From assembly GCF_013388255.1 (NCBI RefSeq), contig NZ_CP058215.1, forward strand, positions 992,001 to 1,056,000: DNA of 64,000 nucleotides, read 5' to 3'. This DNA is from Methanolobus zinderi (GTDB taxonomy: Archaea; Halobacteriota; Methanosarcinia; Methanosarcinales; Methanosarcinaceae). Every line of letters starts with the position of its first letter. Positions within the stretch are counted from its first letter, which is position 1. The translations under genes and the position numbers were made by a program. Of the stretch, positions 1-9,320 are shown piece after piece. Below the pieces are notes generated by a model. The model searched no databases. It saw nothing but the letters and a program-made list of their open reading frames with translations, and was not told the origin of the DNA.

Positions 1-3000
1 TGCTTCCGCTGTATACGATATCTTCGTTAGCTGTCTTAACGACCGTTGTTCCTGCATCCTTTGAAACGCTGATGTCGTACGCTACGTCAACAACATCGTC
101 TGCTCCGTCGTCTTCAGGATTTGTGGTCGGTGGTGTTTCTGGTTCAGGTTCCGGTGACACTTCGTCCTGGACTGTCAGGTTTATAGCTCCGTTGGAGGTA
201 TAGAACTTTGACGTATCCTGTTCTGTCACACTAATTTCATAGACGTTCTCGTAATCGGAGTATGCGTAAGCATCGTAGTCAGCAGACCCATCAAAGGTAT
301 TGTTCTTAAGTGTCAGGCTGTAGTCCTTTGAGATCGGAAGCAGCTCTATACCCTTTGTAGAACCGGAAATTTTCCTGATATCCTTGATGTTGTTATTCTG
401 CATGATCACATTGTCTGCATTCTCCAGGTTGACAGCAGTTCCACCCACACCTGAGATCTCGTTGTTGTCAACGGATGCTTCATCCACATTCTGGAGAACG
501 ATAGCACCGTCGTCTGAGAATAACCAGTTGTTGACATCAACAATGGTATTCTCAGAAACTGTGATCTTCTTGTACGGCTGGAAGCTAGTCCAGGCACTGT
601 CGTGCCCGCCGAGTACGTATATACCTGAATCCTGTTTCTCAGCGGTGTAATCGCCTTCAATGTAGTTTCCGGTAATGCTTACATCATGCACTGGCACAGG
701 ATACTTTCCATCGGTATTGATCTGAGCGACTGAGATCGGTATTCTGCAGTCTATAATCTCATTGTCCTCGATGAAAAGATAGTTCGCACCAAGACTGTCG
801 ATACCTTCCCATACGGGATTGTTCTCGATAGTGTTGTTCGTGATGTAGATGTACTCGGAATACTGGTATTCACTGCTTCCCGGAGCAACTGCAACACCGT
901 ATGAGATACCATTGAGCTTTCCTGTATTGATTTCCTTGAACATGTTGTTCTCTACCACTACATTACTTGCCTGCTTTCCAATCATAACACCTGCATAACC
1001 ATAGTCCAGGAACTCGTTGTCCTGTATGGTTATCTCTTTGTTATAACTGGAAGTGGTGGGTGTCTCAAGGTAGACTCCGTAATCCCTGAAGTTGCTGAAC
1101 GTGTTATTCTCGATAAGAGCGTTCTCACTGTTCTCAACTTCAACAAGACCTGTGCTTCCTGCATGTTCCAGGTAGGACTGGTCCGGATCACTGAAGGTAA
1201 AACCTGTCACCTTTACGTCTGTTGCATCGCTGATGCCGAATATGCTATAACCTTTCATTACAGCATCATTTCCGAGCATTTCGATACCGGATTTCAGTGA
1301 AACCTGTGAGCTGACCGTATATGTTCCTGCATCAACCAGGATAATACCCTGATCGATAGCATCAACCGCAGCTCTTAAGGCTTCCGCATCGTTGTTCCCG
1401 CTGTGCAGAACCTCTCCTTCGCTTGTCTTGACGTATGTTGTGCCAGAGTACTTTGAAACACTGATATCATGTTCGATGTCAGTGACATTACCTGTATCTG
1501 TTCCTGCATCGGTTTCAGTATCTGTACTGCCATCTGTTCCAGTGTCGGTGTTAGTGTCTGTACCGTCATCTGTTCCAGTGTCAGTGTTGGTATCTGTACC
1601 GTTGTCAGAGTCGTTTGTCTCTTCAAGCGGACGTGGTTCTGGCGGGGTAAGTGGCGGATCTACTGTTGAAGTAGCCGGTGTATCCGTCTGGACACTGAGG
1701 CTCAGATAGCCTCCGAACTTTGACTGCACTTCATTGATCAGGGTTGTATAGTATGTATACCCCGAGTTAGCATATCCGTGGTAACCCACAGAACTGTCAA
1801 AGTCGTTGTCCCTGATGGTTGTGCTGAAGCTCTTTACAACAGCCTGCATCTCTATACCCTTGGTAGAGCCTGAGATCGGAATGAGGTTCTTAATTTCATT
1901 ATTTTGAATTACCAGCTTATCGGCGTTCTGCAAATTGATACCGGTTCCTCCGACACCGGTGATCAGGTTGTTGTCGATGATACCACCGTTAACATCTCTC
2001 AGTACTATAGCGCCGTCATCTGACACAAGCCAGCTGTTGACGTCCATAATTGTATTGCCTGAGACGTTTATGTTTGTATATGGCTGCGCATAGTTGCGCG
2101 CGCCCAGAACATGTATCCCTGAATGCTGTTTGTACGGGGAGTTCATGTTCCCTTTGACATAGTTGCCTGTAATGACTATATCATGGACTGGCAAGGGATA
2201 GCTTCCCTCGCTGGTCTGGTAGGAAACGGCAATCGGCACCTTACAGTTCAGAACTGTGTTATCCTGGATATAGACATGGTTTGCACCATGGCTGTCGATA
2301 CCTTCCCATATGGGACTGTTCTCTATCCAGTTGTGCCTGATATAGATATATTCAGAATGTTTGTAAGAGTTACTTCCTTTGGCAATAGCTATCCCATAGG
2401 CATTGCCATTCACGGCCCGGGTATTGATGTTCTTGAATGTGTTGTCCTCTACATATATGTAGTTGGACTGTTTCCATATCATCACACCACAGTAACCATA
2501 GTCAAGGAATTCATTGTGACTGATGGTTATGTTTTCATTGCTGTGGGATGTGGAACTTACAGCCACATTCACACCATAATCCCTGAAGTTGCGGAATGTG
2601 TTATCTTCTATGAGAATGTTCTTGCTGTTCACGATATTGATGAGACCGGAACTGCTTGCTACGGATCCGTACAGCGCATCAGGTCCTGTGAACTCAAGTC
2701 CACTGACCTTGACATTTGTCGCACTGCTTATGGAGAATATCTTGTAACCCTTAAGCACAGCATTATTTCCGACCACCTCTATGTTGGACTTCAATGACAC
2801 AGGTGAGCTGATCATATAGGTTCCTGAATCTATCAGGATAATGCCACTGTCAATGGCATTAACTGCTGCCTTAATGGCTCCCACATCGCTGGTTCCCTGG
2901 TATATTACCCCTCCTTCACCTGTCTGAACAAGTACTGTACCGGAGTCTTTAGAAACGCGCACTGTGTAGTTGATATCTTCAGAGCTGCCTGTTAGGGCTG

Positions 3001-3079
3001 CCGAAGACATCGCTGCTCCCAAACTTAAGTTCAGGAACATGAAAACCATTAATAGGCTTATCGTTTTTCTTGCATCCAT
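1..3079 (-). CDS. Giant tandem NosD-like right-handed beta-helix surface protein (3' end outside window)
   Basis: The minus frame is open from an ATG at 3079 to the left edge, so at least 1026 residues are present and the C-terminus is missing. An N-terminal signal peptide (MDARKTISLLMVFMF, ending near SSA) marks it as exported. Two complete units of about 465-510 residues follow and a third begins at the edge. Each unit opens with an ISVSKDAGT/VIYQG-type segment, continues with NosD-like beta-helix repeats carrying the motifs YGYCGVM and WEGIDSHG, and ends in a Pro/Thr linker. The linker between units 1 and 2 (about 1475-1690) is a run of TDTGTD repeats. Family knowledge: such parallel beta-helices are often carbohydrate-binding or -cleaving surface proteins; no catalytic residues can be assigned. 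AAGGT lies 6 bases before the ATG. The neighbouring beta-helix gene at 3497 is a single-unit paralogue. Confidence 0.85.
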   Translation of the reverse strand, partial: MDARKTISLLMVFMFLNLSLGAAMSSAALTGSSEDINYTVRVSKDSGTVLVQTGEGGVIYQGTSDVGAIKAAVNAIDSGIILIDSGTYMISSPVSLKSNIEVVGNNAVLKGYKIFSISSATNVKVSGLEFTGPDALYGSVASSSGLINIVNSKNILIEDNTFRNFRDYGVNVAVSSTSHSNENITISHNEFLDYGYCGVMIWKQSNYIYVEDNTFKNINTRAVNGNAYGIAIAKGSNSYKHSEYIYIRHNWIENSPIWEGIDSHGANHVYIQDNTVLNCKVPIAVSYQTSEGSYPLPVHDIVITGNYVKGNMNSPYKQHSGIHVLGARNYAQPYTNINVSGNTIMDVNSWLVSDDGAIVLRDVNGGIIDNNLITGVGGTGINLQNADKLVIQNNEIKNLIPISGSTKGIEMQAVVKSFSTTIRDNDFDSSVGYHGYANSGYTYYTTLINEVQSKFGGYLSLSVQTDTPATSTVDPPLTPPEPRPLEETNDSDNGTDTNTDTGTDDGTDTNTDTGTDGSTDTETDAGTDTGNVTDIEHDISVSKYSGTTYVKTSEGEVLHSGNNDAEALRAAVDAIDQGIILVDAGTYTVSSQVSLKSGIEMLGNDAVMKGYSIFGISDATDVKVTGFTFSDPDQSYLEHAGSTGLVEVENSENALIENNTFSNFRDYGVYLETPTTSSYNKEITIQDNEFLDYGYAGVMIGKQASNVVVENNMFKEINTGKLNGISYGVAVAPGSSEYQYSEYIYITNNTIENNPVWEGIDSLGANYLFIEDNEIIDCRIPISVAQINTDGKYPVPVHDVSITGNYIEGDYTAEKQDSGIYVLGGHDSAWTSFQPYKKITVSENTIVDVNNWLFSDDGAIVLQNVDEASVDNNEISGVGGTAVNLENADNVIMQNNNIKDIRKISGSTKGIELLPISKDYSLTLKNNTFDGSADYDAYAYSDYENVYEISVTEQDTSKFYTSNGAINLTVQDEVSPEPEPETPPTTNPEDDGADDVVDVAYDISVSKDAGTTVVKTANEDIVYSGS

Positions 3080-3496
3080 TTTTTGACCTTCTCAACTCGT
3101 GTTTTTCATTAAAAGTGTTTTTCGTAGTAATCCAGGTCAATCTGCCAGCAAATGCTCAGAAATTGCACAAAATTTTCTTCCAAAGAGTTGTAATGAAAAT
3201 ATTTTCATAAACTCTTATTATTATGAAGGATTTCGTGCAAATCATCACATATTGTGACAGACTTTTTTCAAATATACTTTAAACTATATATAAGCTATCA
3301 GAATTAAAAAAAGAATGAAGTTGGACTATAACAGATTCAAGAGCCTTTAGTTACTTGTGTTTTAATGTATGACTGTTGTTACAGTATTATATTTTTTACT
3401 CGGGACTATGTTTTAAATGATATTTTTCTAGGTCATCACTATTGCCTGATAAATAAAAAATAAAAGTTTTTGCGATCAGGGTACTGTACGATCTTT
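3080..3496. other. Intergenic region between two minus-strand beta-helix genes
   Basis: About 420 bases, very AT-rich, with no open frame I would support. On the minus strand a TATA-like stretch (CTTATATATAG, near 3283-3293) could drive the tandem beta-helix gene, leaving a leader of roughly 180 bases. Oligo-T runs just left of 3490 on the minus strand may end transcription of the gene that stops at 3497. Confidence 0.4.
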
Positions 3497-4927
3497 TTAG
3501 ATCAGGATATTCTGAGCGCCTGTGTCAATATCAGACAGGGAAAAATCAGACAGGTCAACAATACACACCTCTTTTTCGGAAACTTCAGGTGAAGCCTCGA
3601 AGTGTATTTTACAATCAGCGGAAAGGTCTACAAAATTATCCTCTATATCGATTTCATAGTCCTTTGTGACATGTGATACACTGATGGCGCTTCTTGGTTC
3701 GGATATCGTTACAAGGTCCTTGATCTGGTTCTTCTGTACAAGTACATTGTTGGCATTTTCAAGATTAATGCCTGTTCCGCCGACATCAGAGATGCTGTTA
3801 TTGTAGATCAGTGCCTTGTCAACATTCTGCAGCACTATTGCGCCGTCATCACCATACAGCCAGTTGTTCACTTCTTTTATGACATTGTCTTTCAGGGTAA
3901 CATTGATGTATGGTGTCTCGCCACCGTTGCGGCCTCCGATCACATAGATTCCTGAATCCTGTTTTGCAGCGTCCAGATTCCCATCTATGTAGTTGCCCGT
4001 AATACTGACATCGTGCAGTGACTCCGGATAGATGTTATCTTCCGTGATATGTGAAACAGAAATGGGTATCCTGCAATCAATGATCCTGTTATTTTCTATG
4101 TAGAGATGATTGGATCCGTGACTGTCTATACCTTCCCACATGGGATTGTTCTCAATAATGTTGTTCCGGATATAGATGTATTCAGAATATCTGTACTCGT
4201 TACTTCCCTTGGCAACGGCTGTTCCGTATGAATTGGTGTTAAGTTTCAGTGTATTGATGTCCCTGAAAAGATTATCTTCTATGTAGATCGAGCTGGCCTG
4301 TTTGCCAACCATCACTCCGCAATATCCGTAGTCAAGGAACTGGTTGTTCCTTATGCTTATTTCCTCGTTATAATCGGAAGTTGAACGCGTTGAAAGATAA
4401 ATACCATAATTACTGAATTTCGAGAATGTATTATCTTCAATAAGTAGGTTATTACTGTGTGCTACCTGCACCAGGCCGTAACTTCCCGTATGTCTTACAT
4501 ATTCCTCTCCAGGCCCCCGGAATTCAAAACCTGCTATCCTCACATTGGATGCATCATATACTCTGAAGATACGATGACCCGTAAGAATACTGTTATCACC
4601 GATCAGTTGTGTATTCGATCCTACTACTATGGGTGATGTGATGGTGTAAGTTCCCTCGCGGACAAGGATCGTACCCTGGCTTATGGATTTTACCGCAGCC
4701 CGGATAGCACTTGTGTCATCTCCCTGGTAAATGACAGCCTGAGTTTCGTTTTCAATGGCATATGTCTGAGCTCCCCTTTGCTCTATGATAATGTCGGGTA
4801 CCGTTTCGATCTCTTCTTCTATATCAATTTCCTTTTCTTCTTCCACTATGCCGTAAGTGTATGCAAAGTACAGCATAATGACAATTAATAAAACCAGTAG
4901 TGGTAGCCCTATCTTAGTTCGATTCAT
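3497..4927 (-). CDS. Membrane-anchored NosD-like beta-helix protein
   Basis: 476 residues. Residues about 8-26 form one strongly hydrophobic segment preceded by MNRTK, a signal anchor or uncleaved signal peptide, followed by a Glu-rich stretch. The rest is one parallel beta-helix unit with many N-x-I/N-N-x-I turns and the same YGYCGVM and WEGIDSHG motifs as the tandem protein downstream, so the two are paralogues. There is no second unit and no C-terminal anchor or sorting signal. Role: likely an extracellular carbohydrate-active or structural surface protein; the family name NosD refers to fold and does not imply copper-enzyme maturation. It diverges from the DUF354 gene at 5101 across a 170-base AT-rich region. 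Confidence 0.8.
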   Translation of the reverse strand: MNRTKIGLPLLVLLIVIMLYFAYTYGIVEEEKEIDIEEEIETVPDIIIEQRGAQTYAIENETQAVIYQGDDTSAIRAAVKSISQGTILVREGTYTITSPIVVGSNTQLIGDNSILTGHRIFRVYDASNVRIAGFEFRGPGEEYVRHTGSYGLVQVAHSNNLLIEDNTFSKFSNYGIYLSTRSTSDYNEEISIRNNQFLDYGYCGVMVGKQASSIYIEDNLFRDINTLKLNTNSYGTAVAKGSNEYRYSEYIYIRNNIIENNPMWEGIDSHGSNHLYIENNRIIDCRIPISVSHITEDNIYPESLHDVSITGNYIDGNLDAAKQDSGIYVIGGRNGGETPYINVTLKDNVIKEVNNWLYGDDGAIVLQNVDKALIYNNSISDVGGTGINLENANNVLVQKNQIKDLVTISEPRSAISVSHVTKDYEIDIEDNFVDLSADCKIHFEASPEVSEKEVCIVDLSDFSLSDIDTGAQNILI

Positions 4928-5100
4928 TTTTACCCCCGCGTCCCTGATATTATGAACAATCTACTATAGGTAACTTATTCGTTAAAAATGATTCTCAAGT
5001 TGACAGTGATTTGCCTGTCTAGTTTTAAAAATTAATACTCAATTTGTACTATTCAAAAATGATTAAATAGGAGTTAGTTGTAATAGTTAAAGGGGGTATA

Positions 5101-6183
5101 ATGAGAGTTCTCATTGATATAGGACATCCTGGGCATGTCCATTTCTTCAAGAACATAGTGTTGGGGTTGGAAGAAAATGGGCATCAGGTGCTTGTCACCG
5201 CCAGGGATAAAGATGTTACTGTAAGTCTGCTTGAATCATGCGGTATTCCGTATGAGATTCTGAGCAAGATCGGATCCGGAAAAGGCAGCTTAATTCGTGA
5301 ATGGGTTTCAAGGGATGTTAGGTTACTCAAGGTTGCGAAAAAGTTCGATCCGGATATCATGATAGGTGTCCTGAATCCATGTGTCGCTCATGTGGCATGG
5401 CTGATGGGAAAGGAATCATTCATATTTACGGATACCGAACATGCAAAACTGGCAAACTACGTAACGCTTCCTTTTGCAGACAGGGTATTCACACCTTCAT
5501 GCTATGCACAGGATCTGGGAAATAAGCAGATACGATACAAAGGTTATCATGAGCTTGCTTACCTTTCCCCGGAATACTTTGAGCCTGACCCGGACTTTTT
5601 GTCGGAATACGATCTGAGTGAGGATGACCGCATAATAGTGCTCAGGTTCGTTTCATGGGGTGCAAGTCATGATATCGGCCAGCACGGTATAACAAATAAG
5701 CTTGAACTGGTTCAGGAACTGGAAAAGTTTGGAAAGGTCTTTATCACGTCGGAGCAGGAGTTAAACGGTGGTCTGGAGAAATACAGAATCTCTGTAAGTC
5801 CTGAAAAGCTGCATGATCTTCTCTATCATGCGAGTCTGTACCTTGGTGATGGTGGAACCACTGCCGTGGAAAGTGCGCTACTCGGTACGCCTGCGGTTTA
5901 TGTTTCATCCCTTGTGGGGACCATGGGCAACTTTACTGAACTGGAGACGGAATACGAAATGCTCCATTGCTACAATGACTCAGACCTGGCTCTCCAAAAG
6001 GCGATCGATATTCTGAATGATCCTGATTCCAAACAGAAGTGGGGAAAAAAGCGGGATAAATTGCTGGCGGACAAGATTGATGTTAATGAATTCATAATGG
6101 GGCACATTATTGAATGTAGTTCAGAGCAAAAAAAAAGCTCATGGTACCTTAATTATTCAATCTTGAATTCGTCAGAAGAGTAA
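5101..6183 (+). CDS. DUF354 family protein, UDP-GlcNAc 2-epimerase-like fold
   Basis: 360 residues opening with MRVLIDIGHPGHVHFFKN, the characteristic start of DUF354 proteins, which have the GT-B fold of UDP-N-acetylglucosamine 2-epimerases and glycosyltransferases. A C-terminal nucleotide-sugar-site-like segment, DGGTTAVESALLGTPAVY, lies near residues 250-270. It probably acts in the cytoplasm on a nucleotide sugar, or transfers one, for surface glycan synthesis. The start is preceded by AAGGGGG. It begins a plus-strand run with the deacetylase at 6198 (14-base gap) and the two FemAB-like genes. The exact reaction is not known from the sequence. Confidence 0.8.
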   Translation: MRVLIDIGHPGHVHFFKNIVLGLEENGHQVLVTARDKDVTVSLLESCGIPYEILSKIGSGKGSLIREWVSRDVRLLKVAKKFDPDIMIGVLNPCVAHVAWLMGKESFIFTDTEHAKLANYVTLPFADRVFTPSCYAQDLGNKQIRYKGYHELAYLSPEYFEPDPDFLSEYDLSEDDRIIVLRFVSWGASHDIGQHGITNKLELVQELEKFGKVFITSEQELNGGLEKYRISVSPEKLHDLLYHASLYLGDGGTTAVESALLGTPAVYVSSLVGTMGNFTELETEYEMLHCYNDSDLALQKAIDILNDPDSKQKWGKKRDKLLADKIDVNEFIMGHIIECSSEQKKSSWYLNYSILNSSEE

Positions 6184-6197
6184 CTCCGGGTGTTGTC

Positions 6198-7250
6198 ATG
6201 TATGAATCAATAAGGCAGAATCCGGATATATGGTCGAAGTTCATCGGCAAGGACGAAGACTTCATGATGCACTCGAGTGTTGACAGTTTTTTCGATTATG
6301 ATCGTTGTCAGCTCAGTGATGTCCTGTGTCCTGAAGTATCCCGCTCTTTAATAGACAGCGGGTTTGAAGTGGTCCTGCCGGAGGAGAAGAAATTCGCCGT
6401 ATGTCTGACACATGATGTTGATGACATATATCCTCCCCTGCCGCATACTCTGCTCTCGGTATTGCATTCTGTTAAAGGTGCGAACCTGGGTCAGTTGAAA
6501 AAACATGCGTTATGGAGGCTCAATGGTAAGAATAGTTCGCCTTATCTTAACTTCAGGGAAATAATGGACATCGAGGAAAGTTACGGGGCAAAATCCTCGT
6601 TTTATTTCCTGACCGCTGAAAAGGACCCACGCAGGTTCAGATATAATATCGAGGATGCTGAAAGCTATATGGGGGAGATAGTAGACAGGGGATGTGAGGT
6701 AGGACTGCATGGTGGCTATTTTTCATACGCAAGTTATGATAAACTCGCGGAAGAAAAGCAAAAACTGGAAAACGTTCTTGGTAAGAAAGTGATAGGTTTC
6801 AGGAATCATTATCTGCGTTTTAAAATGACAGATTCCTGGGAGATCCTGTCAAAGGCAGGGTTCAGATATGACAGCACACTGGGATTCAACAATGCGGTGG
6901 GGTTCAGGAACGGCCTGTGTCATCCATTCAGGCCCTTTGATGTTGGGGGTAGCAAAGAACTGGACATCCTGGAGATTCCCCTTGTTGCTATGGACGCTGC
7001 CCTCTTTAATTGTACTGCGTCTTTTAAAGACGCATGGGAACTTATAAAGGGAATACTGGATACCGGAGAGCAGTATAACGGTATAATCACATTGTTATGG
7101 CATAATAGTTCCTTTAGTACACCTTTCAGGAAGGACTGGAAGAATCTTTACATTAAGATACTTGATTACTGCAATCAGAAGAATGCTTGGATAACAAGTG
7201 GTGAAGATATTTACAGGTGGTGGAACAATACATATATCAACTATCCATGA
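6198..7250 (+). CDS. Polysaccharide deacetylase family protein (NodB-like)
   Basis: 350 residues. The NodB-type metal site is visible: THDVDD near residue 75 supplies the Asp pair, GLHGGY near 174 is the HxxxH-type region, and GFRNHYLRF near 200 is the following conserved strand. Deacetylases of this family remove acetyl groups from N-acetylated sugars of polymers or lipid-linked glycans. There is no signal peptide, so it probably works on a cytoplasmic precursor. Similar deacetylases with an added N-terminal region occur beside FemAB-like and amidotransferase genes in exopolysaccharide loci, the same company as here. Its end overlaps the possible GTG start of the next gene by about 50 bases. 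Confidence 0.8.
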   Translation: MYESIRQNPDIWSKFIGKDEDFMMHSSVDSFFDYDRCQLSDVLCPEVSRSLIDSGFEVVLPEEKKFAVCLTHDVDDIYPPLPHTLLSVLHSVKGANLGQLKKHALWRLNGKNSSPYLNFREIMDIEESYGAKSSFYFLTAEKDPRRFRYNIEDAESYMGEIVDRGCEVGLHGGYFSYASYDKLAEEKQKLENVLGKKVIGFRNHYLRFKMTDSWEILSKAGFRYDSTLGFNNAVGFRNGLCHPFRPFDVGGSKELDILEIPLVAMDAALFNCTASFKDAWELIKGILDTGEQYNGIITLLWHNSSFSTPFRKDWKNLYIKILDYCNQKNAWITSGEDIYRWWNNTYINYP

Positions 7251-8229
7251 CCCACAGGAGTGGGATACATTTGTTGAAGAGAGCCCTTACGGAACTATTT
7301 TCCACAGGTGGGACTTTTTACATACGGTAGAAAAGCATACGGGATACACATTATATCCTCTTGGTATGTATATAACAGAAGAATTGATCTGTGTGATCCC
7401 TCTTTTCTTCAGGAGCATTCATGGGGTAAAGCTTGTCTTTTCTCCTCCTCCGCAGACCGGAATACCTTATCTCGGATTTGTGGTGAGTGGCCGGCTTGAT
7501 GCTATGAAACAGAGCAAAAGAGGCCAGAGAATGTATGAAATGGGGGAATTGTTCGCAGAGGAGATCGAGCGTCTGGGTGCTAACTACGTATCCATTCTAC
7601 TGACCCCTTCATTCAATGACATAAGACCTTTCAAGTGGAACGGCTTCATGATCGATCCGCTGTATACATTCGTGATCGATCTGGAAAAACCTCTTGAGGA
7701 TATACTCAACGATTTCAATGTTTCAAAGAGAAAGATCATCAAAAAGAAAAAGCATGATGGTATGTATCTCGTTGAAGACGACGACGTATCTCTGTTGTTC
7801 GATCTGTCAGTTGAGAGATATGAAGAGCAGGGTCTGAAGTTTCCGATTACCAGCAAAGAGTATGTCACTGAGCTGCGGCGATACTATCCTGACCAGATCA
7901 AGATATACTACATCAAGGATCAGGATGACAATACTGTGGGGGCGGTTATGACAACCGAGCACAGGCGTGTTACTTTGTGGATCGGCAGCGTGAAACCGGA
8001 AACAAAGGCTCCTGTAAACGAGTTCATGTACTGGGAGTTTATAAAGAAGGGTAAAGAGGAGAATTTCCCGCTTCTCGAACTTGGCGGAGCGGACATTCCA
8101 CGTCTCTGTGCTTTCAAATCCCAGTTCAATCCGGCTATCGAGACCAACTACAGGATATTCAAGAAAGATCTTGTGGGGAAAATGGCTGAATGGACTTACC
8201 TGAATGTCTGTAAGAAGAGCAAGTTCTGA
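7198..8229 (+). CDS. FemAB-like GNAT-fold acyl/aminoacyl transferase, copy 1
   Basis: About 343 residues. The protein ends in LELGGADIPRLCAFKSQFNP, the C-terminal signature of FemAB-type tandem-GNAT transferases, and carries the WIGSV and VNEFMYWE segments of that fold. FemAB relatives transfer amino acids or acyl groups onto cell-wall or glycan precursors; here a surface glycan is the likely acceptor. The start is uncertain: GTG at 7198 or 7201 would overlap the deacetylase gene by about 50 bases, while the homologous region begins at the HISTIHDP segment near 7231. It is a tandem duplicate of the gene at 8264, with close similarity along the whole length. Confidence 0.78.
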   Translation: MVKIFTGGGTIHISTIHDPQEWDTFVEESPYGTIFHRWDFLHTVEKHTGYTLYPLGMYITEELICVIPLFFRSIHGVKLVFSPPPQTGIPYLGFVVSGRLDAMKQSKRGQRMYEMGELFAEEIERLGANYVSILLTPSFNDIRPFKWNGFMIDPLYTFVIDLEKPLEDILNDFNVSKRKIIKKKKHDGMYLVEDDDVSLLFDLSVERYEEQGLKFPITSKEYVTELRRYYPDQIKIYYIKDQDDNTVGAVMTTEHRRVTLWIGSVKPETKAPVNEFMYWEFIKKGKEENFPLLELGGADIPRLCAFKSQFNPAIETNYRIFKKDLVGKMAEWTYLNVCKKSKF

Positions 8230-8263
8230 CTGTATCCGCTATATCAGGATATATATCTGATCT

Positions 8264-9283
8264 GTGGGAGGGGAGAGTATTCATATATCAGCTATCGATG
8301 ACCCGGAGCTCTGGGACCGGTTTATAGATGAGAGTCCTTACGGGACCATATTCCATAAATGGGATTTTCTGAGGACAGTGGAGAAGCATACCGGCAGTGA
8401 GCTGCATCCACTGGGCGTGTACATAACGGAAGAACTGATATGTATCATACCCCTTTTTTTGAAAAAGGTGAATGGGATAAGGATGATTCTTTCTCCTCCT
8501 CCCGGGACAGCTATTCCCTGTCTTGGTTTTGTTATAAGTCCCAGATGCGATGTCATGAATCTGAGTAAGAAAAGTCAGCGCATGTACGAGATGGGTAAGC
8601 TGTTTTCAGAGAAGATCGATAGCATGAATGTAAATTATGTCTCGATTGTGCTGACTCCCATGTTCTATGATGTGCGGCCGTTCAAGTGGCACGGCTTTGC
8701 CATTGATCCTATGACTATCTTTATGATCGATCTGGATAGACCTCTGGACGATATCCTGAAAAGCTTTAGTTCGTCCCGTAAAAGTGCAATCAAAAAACTT
8801 GACAGCTATAATCTGAAGCTTGTGGAGAGTGATGACGTCTCCATGTTCTATGGCAGTTCGGTTGAACGTTACAGGGAACAGGGGCTTAAATTCCCTGTTG
8901 CCGGCAAAGAGTATCTTGAAGAGGCACTTGACCTGTATCCTGAGGATATTAAGCTGTACTACATCAGGGACGGAGAAGATAATACACTGGGCGGCCTGAT
9001 GACTGCAGAGTACAAGAGAATGAGCATGTGGCTGGGCAATGTAAAACCGGATGTCAATGTTCCTGTTAATGAATTCCTATACTGGGAACTGATCAAAAAG
9101 GGACAGAACAAAAATTACAGTATACTTGAGCTTGGGGGAGCCGATGTTCCAAATATTGCGGCATTCAAGGCCAAGTTCAACCCTTCACTGCATGTAAAAT
9201 ACAGGCTGGTGAAAAAAGATATGATCGGTAAAGCGGCAGAATGGGCATTCTTCAACATCTATAAGAAAAACAAAAGTATCTGA
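8264..9283 (+). CDS. FemAB-like GNAT-fold acyl/aminoacyl transferase, copy 2
   Basis: 339 residues from a GTG start (MGGESIHISAIDDP). It aligns end to end with the preceding gene: shared landmarks are ESPYGTIFHKWDFL, FKWHGFAIDP, SVERYREQGLKFPV and the C-terminal LELGGADVPNIAAFK. The pair most likely arose by tandem duplication and could add two different groups to the same glycan. No membrane segment is evident. The gene converges on the asparagine-synthase gene ending at 9321, only 37 bases away, so the glycan locus is bidirectional. Confidence 0.78.
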   Translation: MGGESIHISAIDDPELWDRFIDESPYGTIFHKWDFLRTVEKHTGSELHPLGVYITEELICIIPLFLKKVNGIRMILSPPPGTAIPCLGFVISPRCDVMNLSKKSQRMYEMGKLFSEKIDSMNVNYVSIVLTPMFYDVRPFKWHGFAIDPMTIFMIDLDRPLDDILKSFSSSRKSAIKKLDSYNLKLVESDDVSMFYGSSVERYREQGLKFPVAGKEYLEEALDLYPEDIKLYYIRDGEDNTLGGLMTAEYKRMSMWLGNVKPDVNVPVNEFLYWELIKKGQNKNYSILELGGADVPNIAAFKAKFNPSLHVKYRLVKKDMIGKAAEWAFFNIYKKNKSI

Positions 9284-9320
9284 TCTTCTGATCTAAAAAA
9301 TGCTAAGGGTCTAAGAACCC

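Noticed and set aside
1475-1690. CRISPR-like or satellite repeat
   Set aside because: The repetition is codon-based TDTGTD linker sequence in an open frame, with no spacers.
2123-2797. 224-codon plus-strand frame
   Set aside because: It lies opposite the well-supported beta-helix coding region and its translation has no recognisable domain.
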